DNA of 64,000 bases, from contig OZ252006.1 in NCBI GenBank assembly GCA_965247175.1, positions 806,001-870,000 of the forward strand, given 5' to 3'. A program made the translations under genes and the position numbers. Below the pieces are notes generated by a model that had not been told where the DNA came from, searched no databases, and was given only the letters and a program-made list of their open reading frames with translations. The stretch comes from JANQMX01 sp965247175 (GTDB lineage: Bacteria > Pseudomonadota > Alphaproteobacteria > Kiloniellales > DSM-21159). Positions 25,230 through 34,607 of this stretch are shown piece after piece. The first letter of the stretch is position 1. Every line of letters begins with the position of its first letter.

Positions 25230-25796
25230 ATGAACGGACTACTGCCGGAAACCGGCCCTTTCGCTTCCAACGCTCCGGTTGCCGCGCGCTTGTTCGGCAA
25301 GGCGGTCCTCGTTTTGCTGGGCACGGTCTTTCTGGCGCTCTGTTCCTGGATAGAGGTGCCGATGTATCCAGTGCCCATGACCATGCAGACCTTCGGCGTG
25401 GTCCTGGTCGGTTTCCTGTTCGGCTGGCGGCTCGGCGGTTTGACCGTCGTCGCCTGGCTTGTCGAAGGCGCCATGGGCTTGCCCGTGCTGGCCGGCGGGG
25501 CAGGCGGCTCGATCCACTTCGTCGGTCCCACGGCCGGCTATCTTTTTGCCTTCCCCGTGGCGGCCGTCTTGGCCGGTGCGCTTCGCTTCATCCAGCCGGC
25601 CTGGCTCCTGCCGCTTGTCGCGCTCGCCGGGCACGCCGTGGTTCTTGCCATCGGTGTCACCTGGTTGGCTCAAGCCATCGGTTGGTCGGACGCCTGGCTG
25701 CATGGCGCCGCCCCCTTCCTGATCGGCATGGTCCTCAAGAGCGCCTTGGCGGCCGTGGTGTTCGCCGCGCTCAGGCGCCGGCTGCGGGCCGCGTAG
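25230..25796 (+). CDS. bioY: BioY-family biotin transporter (ECF S component)
   Basis: 188 residues from ATG 25230 (AAGGG upstream; GTG 25218 is a weaker alternative). Six hydrophobic helices with the BioY-specific features VPMYPVPMTMQTFGVVLVG near residues 40-60 and GLPVLAGGAGG ... FVGPTAGYLFAFPVAA. BioY binds biotin in the membrane and works alone or with the BioMN energising module; no bioM or bioN lies nearby. I looked for the alphaproteobacterial BioR operator TTATCTATAA upstream and did not find it. The MFS gene begins 12 bases after its stop. Confidence 0.9.
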   Translation: MNGLLPETGPFASNAPVAARLFGKAVLVLLGTVFLALCSWIEVPMYPVPMTMQTFGVVLVGFLFGWRLGGLTVVAWLVEGAMGLPVLAGGAGGSIHFVGPTAGYLFAFPVAAVLAGALRFIQPAWLLPLVALAGHAVVLAIGVTWLAQAIGWSDAWLHGAAPFLIGMVLKSALAAVVFAALRRRLRAA

Positions 25797-25808
25797 CGGA
25801 AGGGCGGT

Positions 25809-27017
25809 ATGCTGGCCGGACGCGACCAATCGAGGCTCGTTCTCCTTTTCGCGGCGGCCGGCCACTGCCTCTTCCACATCCTCGTCGCGCTCTACCTGAC
25901 CATCGTCCTGGCGCTCGAGGTCGCTTGGCAGCGCCCCTACGATGAGCTGATCTCGCTCTGGACCTTAGGCGCGCTGCTGTTGGGTTTGGCGGCGCCGGCG
26001 GCCGGCTGGCTCGGCGACCGTTGGGGCGCTGCCAACGTCATGGTCGTCTATTTCATCGGCATCGGCCTGGCGACCGCGCTCTGCGGCTTCGCCGAGACGC
26101 CGCACCAGCTCATGGCCGGTTTGGCGCTGATCGGCTTCTTCGGGGCCGCCTATCATCCCGTCGGGACGGCCTGGGTCATTCGCAATGCCAGAACACGCGG
26201 CAAAGCCATCGCCACGGTCGGTATCTTCGGCGGCATCGGCACGGCCTTTGCCGCACTGATCGCCGGTGGCCTGACCGACCTGATCGACTGGCGCGCGGCC
26301 TTCATCGTGCCGGGCTTGGTCAGTGTCGCGATCGGCCTTTTGCTCGCCGCCACGCTGCGGCGCGGCAGCATCGTGGAGCTGAAGCAAGACGTCAGGGCGG
26401 AACCGGAGCCGGAGCGCGGCGATGTGCGGCGGGCGCTTATTGCCTTGGTCACGGCGACCTTCCTGACCACCATGCTCTACTATGCCTTCACGACCATGCT
26501 ACCGAAGTGGTTCGAAGAGGCGCTCGGCGCGCACTTGGGCGAGGGCTTCCTGGGGCTGGGCCTGTCCATCACCGTGGTCTTTCTGCTGGGCTCCACCTCG
26601 CAGTTCGTCGGCGGCTACTTCTGCGACCGGGGCTACGCCAAGGCCGCTTACGTCTGGAGCTTCATTTTGAAGCTGGCGGCCTTTTTCATCGCCTATTCGG
26701 TCGGAGGCTGGCTGGTCTTGCCGGTGGCGGTGATCGTGATCTTCGCCTTCGACATCGCGGCGCCGGTTGAGCATGTGCTCATCGCTCGCTTCACCCCGAG
26801 CCACCGGCGCGGTCTTGCCTATGGCATCCGCAACGGGCTCGCCATCGCCGCGGCACCCCTGGGCGTGGAGCTGGTCGCGTGGCTCTACAGTCCGGAAGGC
26901 GGGTTCAGCGACCTCTTCCTGGTGCTGGCCGGCTCTGCCGTGGTGGTGATGCTGGCCGCTCTGGCCGTCCCGTCCGACCGCCCGAGGCGCACGCCTGTGA
27001 CCGCGCCGACGGCTTAG
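25809..27017 (+). CDS. MFS transporter, fosmidomycin-resistance-like
   Basis: 402 residues with about twelve membrane helices in two halves separated by a charged loop near 195-215 (RRGSIVELKQDVRAEPEPE). The loop 2-3 motif is GWLGDRWGA, a variant of the MFS G-x-L-x-D-R signature, and the segment GFFGAAYHPVGTAW is typical of the Fsr-like group, which exports drugs or small organic solutes. Substrate unknown. It is closely spaced behind bioY, so it is likely co-transcribed, although a biotin link is not implied. Its stop overlaps that of the convergent MscS gene. Confidence 0.85.
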   Translation: MLAGRDQSRLVLLFAAAGHCLFHILVALYLTIVLALEVAWQRPYDELISLWTLGALLLGLAAPAAGWLGDRWGAANVMVVYFIGIGLATALCGFAETPHQLMAGLALIGFFGAAYHPVGTAWVIRNARTRGKAIATVGIFGGIGTAFAALIAGGLTDLIDWRAAFIVPGLVSVAIGLLLAATLRRGSIVELKQDVRAEPEPERGDVRRALIALVTATFLTTMLYYAFTTMLPKWFEEALGAHLGEGFLGLGLSITVVFLLGSTSQFVGGYFCDRGYAKAAYVWSFILKLAAFFIAYSVGGWLVLPVAVIVIFAFDIAAPVEHVLIARFTPSHRRGLAYGIRNGLAIAAAPLGVELVAWLYSPEGGFSDLFLVLAGSAVVVMLAALAVPSDRPRRTPVTAPTA

Positions 27018-29320
27018 CCGCGCGCGGCTTCCGGCGCCGTGGCGCCGGGCTGTGTCTCTTGCTCCTCGGCGGCCAGCGCGGCAGCCCCCGCTGCCTGGAC
27101 GATCTTGTCCTTCTGCTCGTCGGTGAGCTGGACGTCGCTCGGCAGCTCCACCGTGACCTTGCGGTGGGCGAAGGGGATGCCGTTCTCCTGGAAGGCCTTC
27201 TGCACCCGGTTGTAGAGCTCCTTGCGGATCATGAACTGCTTGCCGGGGCGGGCCATGAACTTGCCGCGGATGATCATGGCCGAGTCCTCGATCGACTTCA
27301 CGCCTTGGCTCTTGAAGGGCTCCATGAAGTCCGGGCCGAGCACCGGATGCTCCAGCATCTCTGCACCGATGACCTTGAAGATCTTCTTCACCTGGTTGGC
27401 GTCGGTATCGGTCGGCACCCGGAATTCCATCTTCATGATGACCCAGTCGCGGCTGTAGTTCGTCAGATGCCGGATCTCGCCGAAGGGTACGGTGTGCAGT
27501 GCGCCGAGGTGATGGCGCAGCACCAGGGAGCGGATGTGGATCTGCTCGACCGTGCCTTTGACGCTGCCGATGTCGACGTACTCGCCTTTGCGGAAGGCGT
27601 CGTCGAGCAGGAAGAAGATGCCGGAGACGATGTCACGCACCAGGGCCTGCGCCCCAAAGCCGATGGCAAGCCCGACCACGCCGGCACCGGCCAGCAGCGG
27701 GCCGATGTCGACACCGAGGGAGGACAGCAGGATCAGCACCACGATGACGACCAGGGTGATCTGCACGAAGCGCATGATGAGCGGCAGGATGGTCGCGACC
27801 CGTGAGGCGTTGCCCGCGCCGCCCTCATCGGCGGGTCCCGCTTCCTCGCCCGCGGCTTCGTTCGGCACATAGCGGGCGACCGCGGCCTTGATCACGCCCC
27901 AGACCACATAGGCCACCAGAATGATCAGCGCGATGTCGATGATCGCGCGCATCAGCTCCTCGCCGATGCCCTGCCGGCCGAGATCGAAGAAATTCACGCC
28001 CCAGACCCGCCCGATCAGGAAGACGGCGAGGATGATCAGCAGCACGCGGGCGGCCCGTTTGAAAACCGGAATGGCGCTGCCTGGGCGGACCTTCTCCGTT
28101 GCCTCGTCGTCACCGAAACGGTGATCGAGCAAGGCGCGCAGAATGAAGTCGGCAAGGGGCAGGGCCAGCACGATCAGAAGGCTCTGAATGCCGGGGAAGC
28201 CGCCTTGCAGCTGATCGTCCAGGCCGGTGTAGACCGCCAGCACGAAGAGGAAGAGGACATAGGCGATGAAGGCGACGGCCCAGAGCGAGGCGAGGGCGCG
28301 CAGGAAGCGCGCCCAGGCGCCGTCGCCCTCGACCTGCCCCTGCAAGGCGGTGGCGACCGGGCGCCGCACATCCAGCGTGGCTGCGATGATGATGGCCACC
28401 AGCAGGACCCCGACCAGATTGGTGACCAGGTCATGCTGCACGATGGGCAAGCCGAGCTGAAGCATCAGCATGCAGATCAGCAGGGCGAAGGTGCCGACAG
28501 TGGTTGCGAGCAAGATCCAGCGATGAATGCGCAAGGCGACGGCATCGTCGAAGGGGGCAATGCGCAGGTGGCTGGCATAAGGCGCGAAGACGAAGCGCGA
28601 GACGATTGAGGTCGCGCGCACCACCAAGACGCCGCTCAACAAGGTCATGATCAGGAGCCTGGAGGGCTCGTGACCTTGGTACAGCAGGAAGAAGAGGCCG
28701 AGGATGGTGGCGGCGAAGATCGCGAGCCCGACGAGGTCGAGGCCGAGCCGCACCGTGAGATAGCCCAGGCGATCGAGTGCGTCGCTGTCGCGCGGCTGCG
28801 ACAGGGACGCGTACTGGCGGCGCGCGAGATGGCGGTAGCCGCGTTCGGCGCCATAGGCGATGGCGGAGATCGCCGCGAAGACGGCCAGCACGAGAAGCGG
28901 CTGATAGGGGCCGGCGCCTTCGGTCAGCTTGCCGTAGATGAAGCCGGGAATGGCGGGCAGGTTTTGGAACTCCGCGGCTTGGGCGCCCAAGCCGCTGCGG
29001 AACTCGTGCAAGCCGGCTTGCAGGTCGGCAATGACCGCGTCCCCCTCGCTCGGCGCCGTCCCGCGCAGCGCGAGATAGTCGAGGAGCAGCAAGCGCACCT
29101 GTTCGTCCGAGAGACGGGAGAGCAGGGCGTCGCGCTCCTCGGGCGACAGCTCGCCGAGCTCGGTCGCTTGCTGCTCCATGGAGTCTGCTGTGCTTGTCTG
29201 GGGCGCAGGCGCAAGGGATTGGGCGCCGGCGACGGAGAGGAAGGAGGTGAAGCACAGGCAGGCGAAGAGCAGTCCAAGCGGGTTCGCAAGCGGACCTAGG
29301 ATCGGCACGCGTGAGGACAT
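27014..29320 (-). CDS. Large MscS-family mechanosensitive channel
   Basis: About 768 residues from ATG 29320 (GGGAGAG ribosome-binding site). Signal sequence NPLGLLFACLCFTSFLSVAGA, then a roughly 100-residue periplasmic acidic segment (QQATELGELSPEERDALLS), then about ten membrane helices. The MscS core is at about 500-720: the pore helix LLAGAGVVGLAIGFGAQALV with small-residue packing, then VRDIVSGIFFLLDDAFRKGEYVDIG and the beta domain up to PFAHRKVTVELP. A member of the extended MscS superfamily that releases solutes when membrane tension rises; the long N-terminus resembles multi-helix members such as the MscK/YbdG-type proteins. It would suit an osmolyte-importing organism. Confidence 0.88.
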   Translation of the reverse strand: MSSRVPILGPLANPLGLLFACLCFTSFLSVAGAQSLAPAPQTSTADSMEQQATELGELSPEERDALLSRLSDEQVRLLLLDYLALRGTAPSEGDAVIADLQAGLHEFRSGLGAQAAEFQNLPAIPGFIYGKLTEGAGPYQPLLVLAVFAAISAIAYGAERGYRHLARRQYASLSQPRDSDALDRLGYLTVRLGLDLVGLAIFAATILGLFFLLYQGHEPSRLLIMTLLSGVLVVRATSIVSRFVFAPYASHLRIAPFDDAVALRIHRWILLATTVGTFALLICMLMLQLGLPIVQHDLVTNLVGVLLVAIIIAATLDVRRPVATALQGQVEGDGAWARFLRALASLWAVAFIAYVLFLFVLAVYTGLDDQLQGGFPGIQSLLIVLALPLADFILRALLDHRFGDDEATEKVRPGSAIPVFKRAARVLLIILAVFLIGRVWGVNFFDLGRQGIGEELMRAIIDIALIILVAYVVWGVIKAAVARYVPNEAAGEEAGPADEGGAGNASRVATILPLIMRFVQITLVVIVVLILLSSLGVDIGPLLAGAGVVGLAIGFGAQALVRDIVSGIFFLLDDAFRKGEYVDIGSVKGTVEQIHIRSLVLRHHLGALHTVPFGEIRHLTNYSRDWVIMKMEFRVPTDTDANQVKKIFKVIGAEMLEHPVLGPDFMEPFKSQGVKSIEDSAMIIRGKFMARPGKQFMIRKELYNRVQKAFQENGIPFAHRKVTVELPSDVQLTDEQKDKIVQAAGAAALAAEEQETQPGATAPEAARG

Positions 29321-29522
29321 TGCTCTCTCTCCCAACTCGCTTCGGCTGATTGTGCCAAGCCCAACCTAAACTTTTAGCAGGCCGGCGCCGTGGCGGTCGA
29401 CCCTACCTTCCGCCAAGACGTGCCACTGATGCAGCAGCCCTGCATCCTGGGTATTAGATGCAGCAAACGCGAAGACGTAACATTCCGTCGGTAACGGCGA
29501 ATCGAGAGCAGGAGAGACGGCC

Positions 29523-29870
29523 ATGCCGAAAGCCATGCCGGCGGTGAAAGACGCCAGTCACCTCTATCCGGTGGCGGAGCGGACCACCCATTTGAAACGC
29601 GACGACATTCGCATCCAGGAGATCACGCTGACCTCGGAGCAGACGGTCCCTTGGCACTATCACACCCATGTTCGGGACACCTTCCTGGTGCTGGCGGGGG
29701 AGGTGACCCTCTACCTGCAAAACCCCAAGGAAAGCGTCGCCCTGAACCCCGGAGACAGCTTCATGGTCGAAGTCGGGCGTCCGCACCTAGTTACGAATGG
29801 CGGCCAAGGTGAGGCGCGCTTCCTGGTGCTGCAAGGCGTCGGCGAGTACGACTACGTGCCCTTGGTGTAG
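29523..29870 (+). CDS. Cupin-domain protein
   Basis: 115 residues with a GCAGGAGAG ribosome-binding site. Single cupin barrel: motif 1 HYHTHVRDTFLVLAGEVTLYL provides metal-binding His and an acidic residue, and motif 2 PGDSFMVEVGRPHLVTN provides a late His. Small cupins bind Fe, Mn, Zn or Ni and act as isomerases, dioxygenases or sensors; no specific role can be assigned. It is convergent with the CGNR zinc-finger gene, two bases apart, and starts 202 bases from the divergent MscS gene. Confidence 0.83.
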   Translation: MPKAMPAVKDASHLYPVAERTTHLKRDDIRIQEITLTSEQTVPWHYHTHVRDTFLVLAGEVTLYLQNPKESVALNPGDSFMVEVGRPHLVTNGGQGEARFLVLQGVGEYDYVPLV

Positions 29871-29872
29871 GC

Positions 29873-30487
29873 TCAAGCGGCGGTACCCTTTGCCTGACGG
29901 TGCCGCTGCGCCTTTTCCCGATTGCCGCAGGTCCGCATCTGGCACCAGCGCCGCTTGCCGCCGCGGGTGCTGTCGAAAAAGAGCCAGCCGCAGCGCGGGC
30001 AAACGCGCAGGCGCTCACTCGGCAAGCGGACCAGCGCATCGAGGATCTGCCAGGCGATGAGGCCGAGCAATCCAACCGGGTCCGGCCGTTCCAGTCTGAG
30101 AGACGAGAGGTCGTTGGGTTCAGGCCAGCGGAGGCTGCCGCTCGCCATTCCCTCGGCAGCAATGGCCGAGACCTGCGCCAGGGAGTCGGGCGGGAGCGCG
30201 TCGCCGCGGGCGCGGGCAGAGAGAGCGGCATAGGCGTCCTCACGCAGCGCTCTGGCGCGGGCGACGGTGGTATCTGCGTCGTCGCCAAGCTCCTTTGTCA
30301 GCGAGGGCGGAACGGCCAATCCGGCAGAGCGTGCCCAATCGGCGAGATCGACGAGGCTGCCCAAGCGGTCGACGGCTTCCGCGTGGGCAACGCGATCCGA
30401 CACACTATTGGTGAAGTCGAGGGCAGGGTGGCCACCGACGAGGCGGGTTTCACGCCATCGGCCGTAGAGGGTGTTCTCGTCTTGCAT
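29873..30487 (-). CDS. ABATE/CGNR zinc-finger domain transcriptional regulator-like protein
   Basis: 204 residues. The N-terminal part (about 15-130, GGHPALDFTNSVSDR) is the ABATE-type ligand-binding region. The C-terminal CGNR zinc finger reads VCPRCGWLFFDSTRGGKRR-WC-x3-TCGNREKAQRHR, with four zinc-binding cysteines and the name-giving CGNR. These proteins are presumed DNA-binding regulators of small-molecule response or stress genes. It is transcribed divergently from azlC with 30 bases between the start codons, so it may control the AzlCD exporter. Confidence 0.87.
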   Translation of the reverse strand: MQDENTLYGRWRETRLVGGHPALDFTNSVSDRVAHAEAVDRLGSLVDLADWARSAGLAVPPSLTKELGDDADTTVARARALREDAYAALSARARGDALPPDSLAQVSAIAAEGMASGSLRWPEPNDLSSLRLERPDPVGLLGLIAWQILDALVRLPSERLRVCPRCGWLFFDSTRGGKRRWCQMRTCGNREKAQRHRQAKGTAA

Positions 30488-30517
30488 AACCGTTAAAAAG
30501 CTTTTATCCGGTTAGTC

Positions 30518-31252
30518 ATGGACTCGCAAGGACGCGCTTCATCGCAATGCCCTAGCACGGAGCCACGCGTTGCCGCCGTCTTCTTGATTGGCATTAAAGC
30601 GACCCGGAGCCTGGGGGCGGGCGCAATCGTCTTCGGCGTTCTGTTCGGCGTGGCTGCTGCCAGCCGCGGCTTCAGCGGGGGCGAGGCCGTGTTGATGAGC
30701 GCGACGGTCTTCGCCGGTGCGACCCAGTTCGCGGCCTTGGAGCTCTGGACCGCGCCGCTCTCCTTCTCTGCCCTAGCCGTGGCGGCGCTGCTGGTGTCCA
30801 GCCGCCACGCACTGATGGGGCTCAGCCTACCGACGGTGCTGGGACGTCCCGGCAAGCGACCGCCCTTCGGGCCTCTCTTTCTGCTGACGGATGTGAGTTG
30901 GATCCTGACCACCAAAGACAAGGATGGTCCGCATCGAATAGCCTTCTTCCTCGGCAGCGGGGCCACCATGTACGCCGGCTGGGTCGCCGGCACCGCGCTT
31001 GGGGTCGCCATTCCCGGCCTGCTCGATGAGACCACCTTGCGCGGCCTTGGCGCCGCCGGCCCGCTCTTCATCGGCATGATGCTGGTGATGCTGGCGAAGA
31101 AGAGCGAGAAGCCGCCGCTGCTGCCCTGGGCCGTCTCGGCCGGGGCGGCACTGGCTGTCCAACCGCTGCTGGGCAACTCCCTGGCAATTCTGCTCGGCGT
31201 GGGTGCCAGCGCAGCCATCACGCTGATACAGGCGCGGACGCGGCGTGCCTGA
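30518..31252 (+). CDS. azlC: AzlC-family branched-chain amino acid exporter subunit
   Basis: 244 residues with about six membrane helices. AzlC features include the AIVFGVLFGVAAASRGFS and ATVFAGATQFAALELW segments (the GAxQFAAL motif) and SSRHALMGLSL. With AzlD it forms a two-component exporter for branched-chain amino acids or their analogues such as 4-azaleucine. Overlaps the azlD gene by eight bases, giving tight coupling. It faces the CGNR regulator gene across a 30-base gap. Confidence 0.9.
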   Translation: MDSQGRASSQCPSTEPRVAAVFLIGIKATRSLGAGAIVFGVLFGVAAASRGFSGGEAVLMSATVFAGATQFAALELWTAPLSFSALAVAALLVSSRHALMGLSLPTVLGRPGKRPPFGPLFLLTDVSWILTTKDKDGPHRIAFFLGSGATMYAGWVAGTALGVAIPGLLDETTLRGLGAAGPLFIGMMLVMLAKKSEKPPLLPWAVSAGAALAVQPLLGNSLAILLGVGASAAITLIQARTRRA

Positions 31253-31553
31253 GACCTGGGTCACGCTCATCGGTATCGCGGTCGTTGCGGCCGTCACCTA
31301 TTCGACTCGCATTGCCGGCTATCTCCTGGGCACCCGGCTGGCCGGCAACAAGACCGTCGAGCGCGTCCTGGAAAGCCTGCCGGGGGCAGCTTTGGCCGCC
31401 GTCCTGGCCACGGCGGCCGTGAAGGGAACGCTGTTCGGTCTCGCCGCCATCGCTGCGACCGCCGCGATCTTCTATCTGAGCGGCCGGACGCTGCTCGCCT
31501 TGACCGTTGGCCTAGCGCTTGCCGTGGGTCACGCGCATCTTCTGTCGCACTGA
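31245..31553 (+). CDS. azlD: AzlD-family branched-chain amino acid exporter subunit
   Basis: 102 residues from GTG 31245, overlapping the end of azlC. Four hydrophobic helices, with the AzlD-typical VTYSTRIAGYLLG near the N-terminus and ESLPGAALAAVLATAAVKG in the middle. Partner of AzlC in the membrane. The length is normal for the family. Confidence 0.9.
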   Translation: MPETWVTLIGIAVVAAVTYSTRIAGYLLGTRLAGNKTVERVLESLPGAALAAVLATAAVKGTLFGLAAIAATAAIFYLSGRTLLALTVGLALAVGHAHLLSH

Positions 31554-31671
31554 GGGGAGGAGGCCGAAGGAGGGCCTGGGAATGGCTGCCATTCCTGAGA
31601 GACCCTATTGGCAGCCTGCCATGCCTCTGCCTATGCTTCGGCCCTAAGAAAACGAGAGGCAGGGAGCGAGG

Positions 31672-32814
31672 TTGGGCGTGGAGGGGCTGTCCCACAAGGC
31701 AGAAAGCCCGCCCCGTGGGCAGGAGGCTGCGGTCACCGCCGTCGAGGCGCGCGAGGTGACCAAGATCTTCGGCAGCGGCGGCGATACGGTCGCGGCTCTC
31801 GATGCGGTGTCCATCGCCATTCGGGAGAACGAGTTCTTTACGCTGCTCGGCCCCTCGGGCTGCGGCAAGACGACGCTGCTGCGGCTGATCGCCGGCTTCG
31901 ATCATCCGACCGGCGGCAGCATCGTGCTCTACGGCGACGACATCTCGCCGCTGCCGCCCTACAAGCGCCCGGTCAACACGGTCTTCCAGAACTACGCACT
32001 CTTTCCGCACATGACGGTCGCCGAGAACATCGGCTTCGGCCTCAGCATGCTGGGACGGCCAAAGGCCGAGATCGACGATACGGTGGACTCCATGCTGCGC
32101 CTGGTGCGCATGGAAGAGCTGAAGAACCGCCGCACCAGCCAGATCTCCGGTGGCCAGCAGCAGCGGGTTGCGCTCGCGCGGGCGCTTGCCCCGCGGCCCA
32201 AGGTGCTGCTGCTCGACGAGCCGCTCTCTGCGCTCGACTTCAAGCTGCGCAAGGAAATGCAGATCGAGCTCAAGCGCCTGCAGAACGAGACCGGCATTAC
32301 CTTCGTCTTCGTGACGCACGACCAGGAAGAAGCGCTGACCATGTCGGACCGCATCGCGGTGATGAGTCAGGGGCGCATTCTGCAGGTCGGCTCGCCGCGG
32401 GACATCTACGATCATCCGGCCGACCACTTCGTCGCCGACTTCATCGGCGAGACGAACTTCATCGACGCGGAAATCCTGCAGGTCGAGGCGGAGGGGATCA
32501 CCATCCGCTTGCCGTCGGACAAGACCGTGCAGACGCCGCTGCCGGACGGCTTCGAGCCGCGCAAGCAGGTGAGCCTCGCGGTGCGCCCGGAGCACGCCGA
32601 CTTGACCCGCCAGCTGGCCGAGGCCCAGCTCACCGGGACGCTCGAGAACATCGTCTATTTCGGCACCGGCACGAACTATTTCGTTCGCCTGCCGGACGGC
32701 AGCGAGTTCGTCGTCCGTGTGTCGAACCGGCGCGAGGGGGAGGGGGGCTACAGCGTCGGGGATGAACTCGGCATCGTCTTCCCCGCCAACGCAGTTCAGG
32801 TCCTGCGCGACTGA
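31672..32814 (+). CDS. potA: Polyamine ABC transporter ATP-binding protein
   Basis: 380 residues from TTG 31672 (AGGGAGCG upstream); GTG 31678 is an alternative. Walker A GPSGCGKTT, Q-loop FQNYALFPHMT, signature ISGGQQQRVALARA, Walker B LLLDEPLSALD, H-loop VTHDQEEAL. The C-terminal 100 or so residues form the TOBE-type OB domain (SLAVRPEHADL) typical of the PotA/spermidine group. It opens a four-gene operon with two permeases and a periplasmic binding protein. Its TGA overlaps the ATG of potB. Confidence 0.93.
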   Translation: MGVEGLSHKAESPPRGQEAAVTAVEAREVTKIFGSGGDTVAALDAVSIAIRENEFFTLLGPSGCGKTTLLRLIAGFDHPTGGSIVLYGDDISPLPPYKRPVNTVFQNYALFPHMTVAENIGFGLSMLGRPKAEIDDTVDSMLRLVRMEELKNRRTSQISGGQQQRVALARALAPRPKVLLLDEPLSALDFKLRKEMQIELKRLQNETGITFVFVTHDQEEALTMSDRIAVMSQGRILQVGSPRDIYDHPADHFVADFIGETNFIDAEILQVEAEGITIRLPSDKTVQTPLPDGFEPRKQVSLAVRPEHADLTRQLAEAQLTGTLENIVYFGTGTNYFVRLPDGSEFVVRVSNRREGEGGYSVGDELGIVFPANAVQVLRD

Positions 32815-33752
32815 TGCGGAACGGCGTGCTGGAAGACCGCCGGCCGAGCGGCCTGGAGATCGAGGCACGGCGCCAGACCGTTCGAAGCTATCTCTTGCTC
32901 TGCGTGCCCGCGCTGCTGCTGCTGTTGTTCGCGGCCTGCGGCCCGCTGCTGATCGTTGTCATCTACTCCTTTCTCGGGCCCGGGGAATACAGCGGCGTCG
33001 TCTGGAAGCTCAGCGGCGAGGCTTGGTTCAATGTGCTGTTCAGCCGGGATATCTTCGACGATACGGTCAGCCTGGCCGATGCACATTTGACGATCCTCTG
33101 GCGCTCCGTCCGGCTGTCGCTGCTGACCACCTTGCTCGCCTTCCTGCTAGGTTTCCCGACCGCCTATTTCATCGCCACACGGCCAGCGAGCCAGCGGCCC
33201 ATGTGGCTGTTCCTGATCACCATCCCGTTCTGGACCAACCTGTTGATCCGCACCTTCGCGATCATGGAGGTCATCCGCAACGAAGGCATCGTCAACACGC
33301 TGCTCCAGGCTCTGGGGCTGATCGATGCGCCGATCCAGATCCTTTACACCGATACGGCGGTGACGATCGGCATGGTCTACGTTTATCTGCCGCTCATGGT
33401 GCTGCCTCTCTATGCGGCGATGGAGCGTTTGGACTTCCGCTTGGTCGAGGCCGCTTACGATCTCTATGCCAGCCGCTGGCAGGTCCTGCGCAAGGTGATC
33501 ATCCCGCTGGTCAAGCCGGGCATCGTTGCAGGCACCATCCTGGTCTTCGTTCCCTCGCTGGGGGCCTATGTCACGCCGCGGGTGCTGGGCGGCGGCAAGA
33601 ACATGATGCTGGGCAACCTGATCGAGCTGCAGTTCGGCCAGGGGCGGAATTGGCCGCTCGGCGCCGCGCTTTCGATGACCTTGCTGGTCATCGTTGCGAT
33701 TGCCCTGGCCTATTACGTCCGCTCCGCCAGCAAGAGTGATGCCAATGACTGA
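32814..33752 (+). CDS. potB: Polyamine ABC transporter permease (PotB-like)
   Basis: 312 residues. Six membrane helices with a cytoplasmic EAA loop (EAAYDLYASRWQVLRKVIIPLVKPG), the PotB/PotH arrangement. The N-terminus is a basic cytoplasmic segment before LLLCVPALLLLLFAACG, and the second helix of the core begins VRLSLLTTLLAFLLGFPTAYF. It overlaps potA by one base of the TGATG junction and runs into potC, whose start lies inside it. Forms the membrane channel with PotC. Confidence 0.92.
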   Translation: MRNGVLEDRRPSGLEIEARRQTVRSYLLLCVPALLLLLFAACGPLLIVVIYSFLGPGEYSGVVWKLSGEAWFNVLFSRDIFDDTVSLADAHLTILWRSVRLSLLTTLLAFLLGFPTAYFIATRPASQRPMWLFLITIPFWTNLLIRTFAIMEVIRNEGIVNTLLQALGLIDAPIQILYTDTAVTIGMVYVYLPLMVLPLYAAMERLDFRLVEAAYDLYASRWQVLRKVIIPLVKPGIVAGTILVFVPSLGAYVTPRVLGGGKNMMLGNLIELQFGQGRNWPLGAALSMTLLVIVAIALAYYVRSASKSDAND

Positions 33753-34560
33753 CGGGCAGGTTCGGCGCGGCTTCTCGGTCAAGCACCTGCCGGGCATGGC
33801 GGCGGTGGCGCTGCTCTGCTTCGTGCTGCTTTACGCGCCGATCGTTGCGCTCGTGATCTATTCCTTCAACGCTGGCGAGTCGATCGCGCTTTGGGAGGGC
33901 TTCTCGCTGCGCTGGTACGGCGCGGCTTGGGAGAACGAGGCCGTGCAGGAAGCGACGGTTCGCTCGCTGATCGTGGCCAGCTTCGCTTCGGCGATCTCTA
34001 CCGTCGTTGCCACCATGGCGGCGCTGGGCACGACGCGGACCGGCCCCTATCGCGGGCGGACGGCGGTTTACATGCTGATCAATCAGCCGCTGATGGTGCC
34101 GGAGATCGTGACGGCGGTGGCGCTGCTGATCTTCTTTGCCATGATCAAGGTGGCCACCGGCTATCAAGGCCTGGCCTACCTGATCGCCGCGCATTCCGCC
34201 TTCTGCGTGCCCTTCGCCTACCTGCCGATACGGGCGCGGCTGGAGGGCATGAGCCTGACCCTCGAGCAGGCTGCAGCCGACCTCTACGCTTCGCCCTGGC
34301 AGACCTTTCGAAAGGTGACCTTGCCGCTGATGATGCCGGGTATCGTCGCCGGAGCGATGCTGGCCTTCGTCATCTCCCTCGACGACGTTGTGATCACCGA
34401 GTTCGTCAAGTCGGCCGGGCAGGACACCCTGCCGACCTACATGCTGGGACAGCTCCGCCGGGGCATCTCGCCGGAGGTCAATGCCATCTCCACGGCGCTC
34501 TTGGCGGTGACCGTCATGATCCTAACCGCATTCTTTGTGCTTAATCGAAAAAGGCACTAA
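33745..34560 (+). CDS. potC: Polyamine ABC transporter permease (PotC-like)
   Basis: About 271 residues from ATG 33745; ATG 33739 is two codons earlier. Six helices and the EAA loop EQAAADLYASPWQTFRKVTL-PLMMPG, the PotC/PotI partner of the previous permease. The start overlaps the end of potB. The gene is followed after 47 bases by the binding-protein gene, completing the usual ABCD order for this transporter type. Confidence 0.92.
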   Translation: MTDGQVRRGFSVKHLPGMAAVALLCFVLLYAPIVALVIYSFNAGESIALWEGFSLRWYGAAWENEAVQEATVRSLIVASFASAISTVVATMAALGTTRTGPYRGRTAVYMLINQPLMVPEIVTAVALLIFFAMIKVATGYQGLAYLIAAHSAFCVPFAYLPIRARLEGMSLTLEQAAADLYASPWQTFRKVTLPLMMPGIVAGAMLAFVISLDDVVITEFVKSAGQDTLPTYMLGQLRRGISPEVNAISTALLAVTVMILTAFFVLNRKRH

Positions 34561-34607
34561 CGTTCCGCCACTGACAGCAGCATTAGCACCGACAGGGAGA
34601 CTAACGA

